In this document: piece after piece, positions 1 through 8,237 of the stretch
Layout: each line of letters begins with the position of its first letter
Position numbering within the stretch: position 1 is the first letter of the stretch
Assembly: GCF_035599575.1 (NCBI RefSeq)
Contig: NZ_CP141179.1
Coordinates: forward strand, 1,302,001 to 1,366,000
Source of the DNA: Roseovarius sp. Pro17
GTDB lineage: Bacteria > Pseudomonadota > Alphaproteobacteria > Rhodobacterales > Rhodobacteraceae
DNA: 64,000 bases
Direction: 5' to 3'
Program-made: the position numbers and the translations under genes
The notes under the pieces: model-generated
What the model was told of the DNA's origin: nothing
Databases searched by the model: none
What the model saw: only the letters and a program-made list of their open reading frames with translations

Positions 1-128
1 GTAAAAACGACAAGCGCATTACGGGGCAGATCGACGTCGATGTTCTTTAGATTGTGGACACGCGCGCCCCGCACCTGAATGCAGTGGTCAGGGTCGCACG
101 CGACGTTCTTGGGCTTATCTAAGGGAAT
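1..128 (-). CDS. UvrA-like excinuclease ATPase, N-terminal fragment
   Basis: Reading leftwards, the frame gives a segment containing IQVRGARVHNLKNIDVDLPR followed by NALVVF. This is the very N-terminus of UvrA-family ABC ATPases, just before the Walker A loop, which lies beyond the window edge. UvrA proteins recognise DNA damage; the wording of this stretch also fits the UvrA2/DrrC-like paralogues, and the two cannot be told apart here. The frame is open back to the qor stop at 147-149, but it holds no ATG. The possible starts are an ATT at 128-126 or a GTG at 74-72. The gene follows qor on the same strand and may be co-transcribed with it. Only about 40 residues are visible, so the family call is good and the start is uncertain. 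Confidence 0.6.
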   Translation of the reverse strand, partial: MPLDKPKNVACDPDHCIQVRGARVHNLKNIDVDLPRNALVVF

Positions 129-146
129 TGCTTCGGTCTCGTCTGG

Positions 147-1118
147 CTATGGCCGCAACACGGTCGAGCCGGTCGTCTTGCGGCCCTCCAGATCCTGATG
201 CGCCTTGACCGCGTCCGCCAGCGCATAGGTCTGGTTGACCTCAATTTTGACAGCACCCGACCCGACAACCTCGAACAGATCAGCCACGTTGGCCTGCAAT
301 GCCTCATCAGATTCCACATACGTGTTTAGCGATGGACGAGTCAGATAAAGCGAGCCCTTTGCCGCCAATACGCCTGTGTCAAAGCCCTTTACCGGGCCAG
401 ATGCAGAGCCAAAGCTAACCAGCAGGCCACGCGGGCTGAGACTGTCGAGCGAAGGGTCAAGAGTGGCCTGACCGACACCATCGTAGACCACTGGCACACC
501 CTTGCCATCGGTTAGCTCACGCACCCGCTCTGCGACATTCTCTTTTGTGTAGTTTATCACCTCATCACAGCCAAAGGATTTGGCCAGCGCAGCCTTTTCT
601 GGCGAGCTAGTCGTGCCGATAACGCGGACGCCCAGATGTTTCGCCCACTGAACGGCAATCAGGCCAACGCCACCAGCTACAGCGTGCCACAGGATCGTAT
701 CGCCAGCTTTGACCTTGTAGGTTTCCCGCAGCAAATAGCGCACAGTCATTCCCTTGAGCATCATGGCAGCCGCAGTGTCATCCTCGATTGAATCTGGCAG
801 TTTGCTAAGCCTGTTGGCTGGCATGTTGCGCGCTTGCGAATAGGACCCCAATGGCCCCGCGCCGTAGGCAACCCTGTCGCCTTCTTTCAAGCTGGTGACG
901 CCATCGCCAACCGCTTCGACCACGCCGGCGCCCTCAAAGCCCAGACCGCTGGGCAAGGGTAGGGGGTAGGCACCGGAGCGAAAGTAGGTATCGAGATAAT
1001 TGAGCCCGATGGCAGTATGGCGCAACCGCACCTCGCGTGCTTGCGGAGCATCCAGAGTGATGTTCTCGTACTGCATGACTTCCGGACCACCGGTTTTGTG
1101 AAATTTGATCGCTTTCAT
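147..1118 (-). CDS. qor: NADPH:quinone oxidoreductase (zeta-crystallin type)
   Basis: This is a 323-residue medium-chain dehydrogenase/reductase of the quinone oxidoreductase branch, which transfers electrons from NADPH to quinones in the cytoplasm. It begins MKAIKFHKTGGPEVM. The N-terminal GroES-like half contains GLNYLDTYFRSG (about 38-49), typical of Qor, and the Rossmann half contains AVAGGVGLIAVQWAK (about 146-160) for the cofactor. It lacks the structural zinc cysteines of alcohol dehydrogenases, as Qor proteins do. The ATG at 1118 has a GGGAAAG-type ribosome site upstream, and the open frame extending further upstream to 1298 does not look coding. The length is normal for the family. 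Confidence 0.9.
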   Translation of the reverse strand: MKAIKFHKTGGPEVMQYENITLDAPQAREVRLRHTAIGLNYLDTYFRSGAYPLPLPSGLGFEGAGVVEAVGDGVTSLKEGDRVAYGAGPLGSYSQARNMPANRLSKLPDSIEDDTAAAMMLKGMTVRYLLRETYKVKAGDTILWHAVAGGVGLIAVQWAKHLGVRVIGTTSSPEKAALAKSFGCDEVINYTKENVAERVRELTDGKGVPVVYDGVGQATLDPSLDSLSPRGLLVSFGSASGPVKGFDTGVLAAKGSLYLTRPSLNTYVESDEALQANVADLFEVVGSGAVKIEVNQTYALADAVKAHQDLEGRKTTGSTVLRP

Positions 1119-1755
1119 CTGTTCGCTTTCCCGTCGGTGGCTATTGGCACTAGTCCGTTGAAAGAGGATATCACATCCAGAAATCAGCCAAAGTAGTTTG
1201 GTGATCTGCTGAGGACGCCAATCAATACACGATAAATGCGTCTTGCCAATCACAAGACACGACAGCGGCGGACCACATAGACCACTCATTTGCGCCAAGT
1301 AGTGATGATTTTCATATTCCTTTCAAGACGAGCGCAACCAATGCCTCACTACCGTCGGACCCGGATATTTAAATTTGAAAGTTCCGGGCTTGCTCTATCC
1401 GCACAGCGGCCATCAAAGGGCGTTCAACAATCCGTCGTTTAGGTCGGTTGCGCGACGACATAAACTGCCGAACCAACGAAAATTAATGGTCAATTCGAGC
1501 CAGGCGATTTCTTGCTAAACCTCATTGGCAACACTGCGACCCGTTTTAATGCGCTCTACAATCTGGCGAACCACACCTGCTCGCCGAGGGTTACTGCTCA
1601 GGCGGTTAACCAGGCGTGGCAGTCAGGTAACGAATTTGCCCTATGTTGCGACCTTCCATTCTCGGAAGGGTCGCAACATCATATTATGGGATCAAATTCG
1701 CAGCTGACAGGAAATCTGTAAACGACTCTCGCAAACCTCTCGGCTCTCATAGTGA
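1119..1755. other. intergenic region between qor and the stress-protein gene
   Basis: No convincing gene is seen in these 637 bases. Short open frames occur on both strands, but none has a good ribosome site or a recognisable protein pattern. The stretch is less GC-rich than most of the window. Its one clear structure is the inverted repeat at 1643-1679. The qor promoter should lie near 1120-1250, but I could not pick a confident -35/-10 pair. Confidence 0.5.
1643..1679. repeat. inverted repeat downstream of the stress-protein gene
   Basis: Left arm ATGTTGCGACCTTCC (1643-1657) and right arm GGAAGGGTCGCAACAT (1664-1679) pair over 15 bases with a single bulged G and a 6-base loop. It lies 77 bases beyond the stop of the gene ending at 1756. 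No T-run follows on either strand, so it is not a classical intrinsic terminator. It could still stabilise the 3' end of that mRNA. Confidence 0.7.
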
Positions 1756-2610
1756 TCAATGAGCCAGCAGAATAGGCATTTCCGTCTGTTCGACCATTGA
1801 TCGTGTCGTGCCGCCGAAAGCAGCCTGTCGCATCCGGGAGTGGCCATAGGCCCCCATGACGACCAAGTCGGCACCTGCTTCGGTGGCGCGTCTTTGAATG
1901 CAAGTCCCGATCTCTTTGCCGCCGCTTGGGTATTGCTGCAGGTCCACTTGGCATCCGTGATGACTAAGCCAGCGCGCGACCTCGGATCCGGGGTTTTCTC
2001 CGTCCTGACCCATCGATGCGTCGGGGTCGAAAACACCAATAATCACCTCGGTGGCTTCTTTCAGCAAAGGTAGGGCGGCATGGACAGCGCGCGCTGCGGG
2101 AAGGCCGGTGTCCCACGCGACGAACACGCGTTTGGGCGCGATTACTGGACTGGAGGAGCCGGGGTTCAGGATCACACCTACCGGTGATTGGAAAAGGGTT
2201 CCGTGCACTGCGTTACGAAATATTATTTCGTTTGCGCGCAGATCGTTGGATATGAGCACGACATCGCAGGTCGCGGCCCTGCGACCGATGATTGAGGCCA
2301 ATTCGGCTGCTTCGCATCCGAGAGTATCGGCATCACCGTTTGAGCCGGCAACATCGAGACGGTTTCGGATTGCGTCGGCCGTCTCGGTTAATTCGGACCT
2401 CGCAGTTTCAATTTCCTTTTGCCAGCTGTCCGAAACTACGGGAACTCCGTAGGGCGCCATTCCATAGCCGTAGACGGGCGGGCGGGGCAGCGCCCCCAAG
2501 ACCAAGAACGACAAATGCGTCCGCTGCTCGGCAGCCGATTGCAGGATAGGATCAAGATCCGTAGCCTTCGCTGAAGGCCCGACAAGAACGAGAACGCTTG
2601 CGTTTTTCAT
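1756..2610 (-). CDS. universal stress protein, UspA family
   Basis: A 284-residue cytoplasmic protein long enough for two Usp folds. The start MKNASVLVLVGPSAKA is strand one of the first fold. The end carries the nucleotide-binding signature GADLVVMGAYGHSRMRQAAF followed by GGTTRSM, ending in PILLAH as Usp proteins do. Usp proteins bind ATP or similar ligands and support survival under stress and oxygen limitation. The ATG at 2610 has a perfect GGAGG site upstream, which rules out the longer frame from 2658. A perfect FNR-type box lies about 107 bases upstream at 2711-2724, and the divergent neighbour is a cytochrome c with its own box, so oxygen-responsive control is likely by inference. Confidence 0.9.
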   Translation of the reverse strand: MKNASVLVLVGPSAKATDLDPILQSAAEQRTHLSFLVLGALPRPPVYGYGMAPYGVPVVSDSWQKEIETARSELTETADAIRNRLDVAGSNGDADTLGCEAAELASIIGRRAATCDVVLISNDLRANEIIFRNAVHGTLFQSPVGVILNPGSSSPVIAPKRVFVAWDTGLPAARAVHAALPLLKEATEVIIGVFDPDASMGQDGENPGSEVARWLSHHGCQVDLQQYPSGGKEIGTCIQRRATEAGADLVVMGAYGHSRMRQAAFGGTTRSMVEQTEMPILLAH

Positions 2611-2710
2611 AGTAATATCCTCCGGTTGGCAGCTATGTATCGCCTGCTTGCTTGCCAACAGCAGCGGCAGTCAGGCGAGGCAATCTTACTAGCGTTGCCC
2701 GGAAGGTGCG

Positions 2711-2724
2711 TTGATCGGGATCAA
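2711..2724. promoter_or_regulatory. FNR/FnrL-type box
   Basis: TTGATCGGGATCAA is an exact match to the TTGAT-N4-ATCAA palindrome bound by FNR-family regulators. It lies in the divergent region, about 107 bases upstream of the universal stress protein ATG (2610) and about 230 bases from the cytochrome c ATG, so it most likely serves the stress protein. Which family member (FnrL, DNR or NnrR) binds cannot be told from sequence. Confidence 0.75.
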
Positions 2725-2882
2725 GTTCCGTTTGAGTTCAAGAAGCGGCCTGATCTGTGGATTGAGCAGCCCAGTATCTGGAAATTCTCTGATGTTAAAA
2801 GGGGCAGGAATGAATGCGGTTGGCACCGCTGTGGCATCCGTTCCGTTAAAAATGGTCGCTAGGGCGGAAATGAAACGCCAAA

Positions 2883-2896
2883 TTGATCCCGGTCAA
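2883..2896. promoter_or_regulatory. second FNR-family box, upstream of cytochrome c
   Basis: TTGATCCCGGTCAA matches TTGAT-N4-(A/G)TCAA with one deviation from perfect symmetry. Its centre lies about 59 bases upstream of the cytochrome c ATG at 2949, a spacing that would suit activation if the transcript starts shortly upstream of the gene. DNR/NnrR-type regulators accept such sites as well as FnrL. Confidence 0.7.
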
Positions 2897-2948
2897 AGCT
2901 GTGATCAGCACGTCGGGGTAAGGTTGATGGTGCAACAAGGAGGCTGTG

Positions 2949-3347
2949 ATGCGAGGTTTGCTTAGAGGAATACTATTGGCGGCGATTTTCGGACTGCCTG
3001 CAATGGCTCAAGACCCGTCAGAGGGCGAGCGTGTGTTTCAGAACAGATGCGCGATGTGCCACGGGCCGGACGCAAATGGCGCGGGGCCGATGGCTCCGGT
3101 ATTGCTTCTGCAACCAGTTGATCTGACGCATTTGCGGCGTGACAACGATGGTGAGTTTCCGCTCCAGAGGGTGATATGGCGGATCGATGGGCGCGACCCA
3201 TTGGTCAGCCACGGATCACCGATGCCAGTGTATGGTGACTTTTTTGAAGGCCGTGATGTCAGTCTGAAAACCAGTTCCGGCCAACCAATCGTGACCAGCC
3301 AGCCGATCGTCGATCTTGTCGCTTGGCTACAATCGATACAGCAATAG
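2949..3347 (+). CDS. small periplasmic c-type cytochrome
   Basis: A 132-residue secreted protein. A signal peptide spans about residues 1-20 and probably cleaves after AMA. The haem-binding motif CAMCH lies at 34-38, and a GSPMPVYGDFF segment near residue 90 supplies the likely axial methionine. The fold is class I cytochrome c, with a monohaem domain and a C-terminal helix ending VAWLQSIQQ. The ATG at 2949 follows an AGGAGG site at 2938-2943; the GTG just before it is less likely. It has no oxidase or reductase gene beside it, so its redox partner is unknown. The FNR-type box upstream suggests expression at low oxygen. Confidence 0.88.
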   Translation: MRGLLRGILLAAIFGLPAMAQDPSEGERVFQNRCAMCHGPDANGAGPMAPVLLLQPVDLTHLRRDNDGEFPLQRVIWRIDGRDPLVSHGSPMPVYGDFFEGRDVSLKTSSGQPIVTSQPIVDLVAWLQSIQQ

Positions 3348-3718
3348 TGGGATAAATCCGCAGTTTGCCTGTGGGTTGCCCCCTCAGGCAGTCCCGCGCA
3401 ACGGTCGCCATCTTCGTATCACTGGGCTGATATCCCAGCCGACTGAAACGCTGCGGTCCAGCCCAAGCAATAGGTATGGGGCGTCGCGCCAACCCTGAAA
3501 CGCTGGGGTATTCAGCCCAGGTTAATGCGCCCGAGGCGAACGACCCTATATTTCTCTTGGCTACCAACCACCGGCCCCGGAAGCCATCGTCCCGATAGAG
3601 CAAAGGCCACTCTTGCACTAACTTTCAAGCCGGAACACTCAAGTTGAGATGTTCAGCCATGTAGACGAAGCGCGCGAAGCTAAAGAAAATCACTCAAAGA
3701 TAACCGAAGGAAAAAAAC
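3348..3718. other. intergenic region between cytochrome c and phasin
   Basis: I see no gene in these 371 bases. A 119-residue open frame on the minus strand (3259-3618) overlaps the cytochrome gene and has no protein-like pattern. Two copies of TGAAACGCTG occur at about 3443 and 3496, which is weak evidence for anything. The phasin promoter presumably lies in the AT-richer stretch 3640-3705. Confidence 0.4.
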
Positions 3719-4084
3719 ATGACAGAATCTGCAAAGAATCCCACGAAATCTGAGAACGAAGCCACGACTGCCGCTACCGACACGATGAATGCCTTGGGCC
3801 CGATGGGCGAAACGGCGCAAAAAATCTGGACCGACATGGGTAACGAGACTCTGCGGTTTGTTGCATCCCGTGTGGAACAGGATTTGGAAACCCAAAAGGC
3901 CCTGCTGGCATGTACCAATCTAGCAGAGGTCCAGAAAATTCAGGCTGAATTCTTTACTCAGGCATTGGAACAGTACCGCGTTCAGGCAACGCGGATGATG
4001 GAAATGATGTCAGAGGCCGCGCCCAAGGGGCTGCCTAGTCTGCCGATCATAACCAGTCGCGGCTACGACGATGTGCCATTGTAA
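3719..4084 (+). CDS. phasin-family protein
   Basis: A 121-residue, Ala- and Glu-rich helical protein with no signal peptide. The segment GETAQKIWTDMGNETLRFVA and the following amphipathic stretch up to about residue 95 match the Phasin_2 pattern. Phasins coat polyhydroxyalkanoate granules. No PHA synthase is visible nearby, so a more general role cannot be excluded. The first 25 residues are polar and probably disordered. The ribosome site GAAGG lies about 9 bases upstream of the ATG. The gene stands alone. Confidence 0.75.
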   Translation: MTESAKNPTKSENEATTAATDTMNALGPMGETAQKIWTDMGNETLRFVASRVEQDLETQKALLACTNLAEVQKIQAEFFTQALEQYRVQATRMMEMMSEAAPKGLPSLPIITSRGYDDVPL

Positions 4085-4272
4085 GCGGTGATTGTGACCG
4101 GATGTGTCGGAAATTTATGCAGTGTCTGATGCTCGGTCAGTACGGTTTCCGGCCAACAGGGCGCCGGGCGCGGATTGTGACCAAGTCCGGCAAAAGCTGT
4201 TGGTGGCTCAGGTGGGCGGCTCAGCCTGCCGGGCCGCCAAAAGCTGTATCACGGAAAATTGGCTTCATGCGA

Positions 4273-4599
4273 TCAGCTGACATGCCCAACAACGCGAGTA
4301 TACGTGAGGCACAGAAATGGCGCGATAGTCGGTCTTGGGACCTTTTCTTTTAACCGCTGCCTAGCCACGTCAAGTTTTACATGCGCGGCTTCCAGCTGGA
4401 ACACCGCTCGCTTTCGCTGCTCGTAAAGCCGACGTATCGATGAGCCCGGATTGCCCATTCTCGAGGGATTGGGCTGACTCTCGGGTGGAAACCACGTCCT
4501 CATATCACGCAACGCCAAGTTCCAGTTCTGGTCAGCTTTTACGTAACGTTGGTACATCACAATCAAAACACGGCGTCGGGTTGCAAGATCAGTATGCAT
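4273..4599 (-). CDS. conserved hypothetical protein, 108 residues
   Basis: I do not recognise a family. The protein begins MHTDLATRRRVLIVMYQRYV and has a basic, helical C-terminal half around RRLYEQRKRAVFQLEAAHVK, which looks like a coiled coil. It is soluble, with no signal or membrane segment. The ATG at 4599 has a GGGAGA site about 9 bases upstream, whereas the longer frame back to 4755 overlaps the thioredoxin gene. It is on the same strand as trxC, about 130 bases downstream, and could share its transcript. Confidence 0.6.
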   Translation of the reverse strand: MHTDLATRRRVLIVMYQRYVKADQNWNLALRDMRTWFPPESQPNPSRMGNPGSSIRRLYEQRKRAVFQLEAAHVKLDVARQRLKEKVPRPTIAPFLCLTYTRVVGHVS

Positions 4600-4727
4600 T
4601 TTCCATCTCCCATCAAATGTTGGCTTCATCAATGACTGGTGTCGATTGTGTATTTTGCGATTGACCGGACAGGTTGGCGCTGCACTAGGGCAGGGTTCGG
4701 CTTGGATGGCATTCATTAGACACGATC

Positions 4728-5162
4728 TTAGGCGAGCGAGAAGCCGGACGCCCATTCCACGATCTTTGATGCTGATATCACCCCAGATTGGCGCTTGATT
4801 TCGTGACCGCCCTGAAAGGCAATCAAAAGAGGAATTCCACGGATGTCATACCGTTTATTCGCTTGAGGAAAAGCCTCCGTGTCCAGCTTTGCAAAGCGAG
4901 CCTTACCTTTCAGCGCCTTGGCCGCAGTTGCAAATTCTGGCGCCATCATGCGACAGGGCTGACACCAAGCGGCCCAAAAGTCCACGATAAGGGGTATGCC
5001 GTCTATCCGCGCCGCCTTGACCAGCAGGTCAAGCGAGACTTCGGTCGGCTCTCCCTTGATCAAGCCCGCACCGCATGTTGCGCATTTGGCTCCGGCATCC
5101 AGTTTTGCCTCGGGTATCCGGTTTCCTTGACCGCATTCCAGGCACACAACATTAATAGCCAT
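4728..5162 (-). CDS. trxC: thioredoxin 2 with N-terminal zinc ribbon
   Basis: A 144-residue cytoplasmic disulfide reductase. The N-terminal ribbon carries CLEC (Cys 7 and 10) and CATC (Cys 27 and 30), which bind zinc in TrxC. The thioredoxin fold follows, with the redox motif WCQPC (Cys 67 and 70) and the cis-proline loop RGIPLLIAF. The start at 5162 is fixed by GGAGG seven bases upstream; the upstream in-frame ATG at 5174 would place that site inside the gene. TrxC is usually linked to oxidative stress. Confidence 0.93.
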   Translation of the reverse strand: MAINVVCLECGQGNRIPEAKLDAGAKCATCGAGLIKGEPTEVSLDLLVKAARIDGIPLIVDFWAAWCQPCRMMAPEFATAAKALKGKARFAKLDTEAFPQANKRYDIRGIPLLIAFQGGHEIKRQSGVISASKIVEWASGFSLA

Positions 5163-5693
5163 TGTAACCTCCATGCTTTAGCCCCTCGTAACTCATGCTA
5201 ACACAAACGCGGGTGGCCTGCATCAGTGCGGCGTTGCAATGGAAACATAGTTCATGGAACAAATCTGCATTTTATAACCAGCCGGTCGGATGGCTGCCTA
5301 TTTGCGTATCGCGGGCCAGCCTATCAAAAAGGACGACCACTTCAGTGCGGGGGTTCCACCGAGTCCGACGCGCAAAGCTTCAGCCGAAAGGGTGCCTTAA
5401 CGCAGGTCAATGTGAGCGTATCCAGCGACGCTATTCTGATTAGGACAGGATGAGCGAAAGTAAACATGCACTGCTATCGAAACCCCACTGAAAAGAATGA
5501 TGATGGCATCTTTCAAATCAAAATTTTGCAAGGCTCCGCCTGAGCAGTGAATGTTCAGCAGCCTTACTGCGGGGCTAACCACGAACCTTTCGGCGGGCAT
5601 GCCAAAAATCGCCCTAATCTTGATGTGAAAAATGGGGGTCATCACCGAACTGAAGCGTGTATTTACCTAGCAATTAAATGGAGGGCAAAAGAT
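5163..5693. other. intergenic region upstream of the Hint-domain gene
   Basis: No supported gene is found in these 531 bases. The short frames on both strands (for example 5195-5443 and 5397-5645) lack ribosome sites and protein-like composition. The region should hold the divergent promoters of trxC and the Hint gene, but no clear promoter or operator could be defined. Confidence 0.4.
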
Positions 5694-6869
5694 ATGCCGA
5701 CCTATACCATAGTTGCAAATAACACGGACCCGCTGGGGCCGAACGAAATCCGCGCCGGCGGAACGATTCAGGTCAATGATGGCGACGTGTTCATCGTTGA
5801 TCCGACAGCAAACAGGAACACAAAATTTGAAGCTGCCAGCAATACCTCTACTGACTTCGAAGTCAGGTTTGAGCAGAGTAACACCAACAAGCTGGATATT
5901 GAATTCAAAGACAACCTCAATCCCACAGTCAACATCAGCGATGATGTTGATCTGAGCAGGACGTTCATCAAGGCAGACAAGACCGAATCGATTACCGTGA
6001 ACGCCGGTGACAGGGTGTCGCTTAAGCGTTACGATGGCTCAAAAGACGGCGTTGATACGTTCACCGCTGGCGATGACTTTTCCATGAAAGACGCCCTTAA
6101 GACCGACGGTGGTAACGATGTCATCAGGATAGGCGCGAATGCCGATCTAAAAGAAATCGATGGCGGAAAAGATTTCAATGTTCTTTATACCCAAACTGAC
6201 CCCGCCGACCTTAAAATCAAGAATATCGACGAAATCAATATTGTCTGTTTCGCGGCAGGAACGCTGATCACCACAGCCACCGGCTTAATTGCAATCGAAG
6301 ACCTGAAGGCCGGTGACATGGTAACGACGCTGGATCACGGCGAACAGCCGATCCGGTGGATCGGATCGCGGACGCTGGGTCTGGCCGAGTTAACAGCAAA
6401 GCCCAAGCTAAAGCCGATCCGCTTTTCGGCGAGCGCTTTGGGTGGCGGACTGCCCACACGTGATCTTGTCGTCTCGCCGCAGCACCGGGTGCTGATCCGC
6501 TCGGCTATTGCAGAGCGGATGTTTGGAGTTACTGAGGTGCTGATGCCTGCCAACAAACTTGTTCGAATAGATGGCATCAATATCGTCGAGGATACGACCG
6601 AGATCACGTATTTCCATATGCTGTTCGACCAGCACGAAATCGTCTTTTCGGAAGGTGCCGCAACCGAAAGCCTCTATCCTGGCCCTCAGGCGCTTGCGGG
6701 CCTCGAACCTGAAGCAATCGAAGAAATTGACTATCTTTTCCCGGAGCTGACAGATCAGGCATTTGTGCGTGGCTCTGCGCGCCTGATCCCGACTACTGGC
6801 AAGCAGATGAAGACCCTTGCCTATCGGCATTCCAAGAATCACAAGGCTCTGTTTGACGAGTTGCTGTAA
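5694..6869 (+). CDS. Hint (Hedgehog/intein) domain protein
   Basis: A 391-residue protein. Residues 1-180 are acidic, Asp/Asn/Gly-rich and beta-strand-like, with a GGNDVIRIG segment (about 139-147) reminiscent of calcium-binding RTX-type proteins. A Hint domain starts at Cys185 in CFAAGTLITT and includes SPQHRVLI (261-268), ending in LIPTTGKQMKTLAYR. Hint domains catalyse self-cleavage through an N-S acyl shift at the first cysteine. Proteins with this architecture are common in Roseobacters and are probably exported by type I secretion, but their role is unknown. GGAGGG upstream of the ATG at 5694 decides the start; the frame extending back to 5547 is not coding. No secretion genes are adjacent. 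Confidence 0.8.
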   Translation: MPTYTIVANNTDPLGPNEIRAGGTIQVNDGDVFIVDPTANRNTKFEAASNTSTDFEVRFEQSNTNKLDIEFKDNLNPTVNISDDVDLSRTFIKADKTESITVNAGDRVSLKRYDGSKDGVDTFTAGDDFSMKDALKTDGGNDVIRIGANADLKEIDGGKDFNVLYTQTDPADLKIKNIDEINIVCFAAGTLITTATGLIAIEDLKAGDMVTTLDHGEQPIRWIGSRTLGLAELTAKPKLKPIRFSASALGGGLPTRDLVVSPQHRVLIRSAIAERMFGVTEVLMPANKLVRIDGINIVEDTTEITYFHMLFDQHEIVFSEGAATESLYPGPQALAGLEPEAIEEIDYLFPELTDQAFVRGSARLIPTTGKQMKTLAYRHSKNHKALFDELL

Positions 6870-6907
6870 AAGCAAAACGGGACCCAAAATGCGGAGATCC
6901 GTCTAGT

Positions 6908-7084
6908 ATGAGCGGACCAGCTAAATATCGTTGTCCGTGTTGCTTACCCGACGTGCTGATTGTGGCCCTGTCGTCGCCCGCACAGAGCATCATGGAGATT
7001 CTGACCGGGGAAGGGCTAGGCGACATTGATCTAGACGCAGTGGCGGTATTGGCGGTGCCCCTGTGGGCAATTCCATCTGACTAA
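6908..7084 (+). CDS. possible small protein, 58 residues
   Basis: A short open frame starting MSGPAKYRCPCCLPDV and ending VPLWAIPSD. A GGAGA lies 10 bases upstream of the ATG. It sits 38 bases after the Hint gene on the same strand and 60 bases before a strong terminator, so it is probably transcribed. The CPCC cluster near the N-terminus could bind metal. I recognise no family, and the short length leaves real doubt that it is translated. Confidence 0.35.
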   Translation: MSGPAKYRCPCCLPDVLIVALSSPAQSIMEILTGEGLGDIDLDAVAVLAVPLWAIPSD

Positions 7085-7144
7085 CGAGCAACTGTCGCAG
7101 GGCTGTGCGAACACCCTTAACGAACTCCGCAAGAGTGCCCAACT

Positions 7145-7170
7145 GCCGTCCCTTCGGGGGCGGCATTTTT
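7145..7170 (+). terminator. intrinsic terminator with TTCG loop
   Basis: GCCGTCCC (7145-7152) pairs with GGGGCGGC (7157-7164) around a TTCG tetraloop, with one G-T pair, and is followed by ATTTTT. It closes the transcription unit of the Hint gene and the small frame behind it. Confidence 0.85.
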
Positions 7171-7242
7171 GGTTGTTGCCAAACCGCATAGTCGTCATGT
7201 TTGGTTGCATAGCGACCTGAAAAATCTTGAAGGCTAGTAGCA

Positions 7243-8142
7243 ATGACTGATGGAAAAGAAGAAGACTCTGAATGCACTTTGCCGCCGGATCATCCGCTTC
7301 CTGCTGATCAACTTGGTCGCTATAGTCCAGTGCGCGATTATTACGCCGAACAGGACGTTGCAAACTACATTAACGGTCAAGCGCCCGACGAAGAAGTAAT
7401 GAACGTTGAGCGTATCAAGACAGAATTTGTTTTGGGAACACCATATGAAATGTGGGATGTAGTGACAGACAAAGAACGCTGGTGGGTTATTACGAATCCA
7501 ACCAACTTGTATTCGCAACGGCATTTCCCGAGCTTAGACTACACGCTTTCGTTTCATATTGGTCTAATGACGCGCGTCATGAGTAGGTCTCGCGATGGCG
7601 GTGAAGGCTTCGAAACCCCGTTTGACGAAGTTTTCCGCAGGCACGAGCAGGCATGTGAACTCTTGGAACGCGCAATTGAAGCAGTCGACTATCAAGCGGT
7701 AGGAATGCAGCTTCGCGAATGCCTAGTGACATTGGTTGGAACCGTTCGACGGCATCTTAGTGACGTAGAGTTTGAGGACCGCCCAAAAGATGCGGCAGTA
7801 GTGGAGTGGAACAAATTATTTGCCCATCACTTGTTGCCGGGCGCGCGTAACGCCGAACTTCGTGCGTATCTTAAGGCAGTCGTCGAAAAAGCTTGGCCGC
7901 TCGTCAATTGGCTAACGCATCATCGCAATGCCGGTCAAAGTTCGGCACTTGTGGCGGGAGACGCCGTCGAAGCTATCATTAAGCATTACGTCCAGCTTTT
8001 GGGCCGTGAAAGGATAGATCGCGTCCAGCAATGTCCAAACTGCGCGTCGCGCAACATGCGAACATGGTATGATAGGGCGATTGAACCTGACGGGGCATAC
8101 TTTGAACAATGCGCTCAATGCAGTTGGGACAATCATCCCTAG
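7243..8142 (+). CDS. unrecognised accessory protein with C-terminal zinc ribbon
   Basis: A 299-residue soluble protein I cannot assign. It is rich in charged and aromatic residues. The C-terminus has a four-cysteine zinc ribbon: CPNC (264 and 267) and CAQC (290 and 293). Just before it, the segment WLTHHRNAGQSSALVAGDAV loosely resembles the R-N-x-x-G signature of abortive-infection/HEPN-like C-terminal regions, an impression rather than an assignment. The gene has its own upstream terminator, stands alone beside tRNA-Ser, and its codon use is less GC-biased than the housekeeping genes to the right. Together these suggest acquired DNA. The ATG at 7243 has a weak GAAGG site. Confidence 0.75.
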   Translation: MTDGKEEDSECTLPPDHPLPADQLGRYSPVRDYYAEQDVANYINGQAPDEEVMNVERIKTEFVLGTPYEMWDVVTDKERWWVITNPTNLYSQRHFPSLDYTLSFHIGLMTRVMSRSRDGGEGFETPFDEVFRRHEQACELLERAIEAVDYQAVGMQLRECLVTLVGTVRRHLSDVEFEDRPKDAAVVEWNKLFAHHLLPGARNAELRAYLKAVVEKAWPLVNWLTHHRNAGQSSALVAGDAVEAIIKHYVQLLGRERIDRVQQCPNCASRNMRTWYDRAIEPDGAYFEQCAQCSWDNHP

Positions 8143-8237
8143 CGCAGTTTCTTTCGGAGATAACTGGCGCAAATATTGTAGTAGAATATTAGTAGGCTTC
8201 GAACTTTGCCAAATTTCACAATGAAATCAATGGCAAG

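Noticed and set aside
4102..4353. 83-residue open frame after the phasin gene.
   Set aside because: No ribosome site, Cys/Arg/Trp-rich low-quality composition, and it overlaps the better-supported minus-strand gene at 4273-4599.
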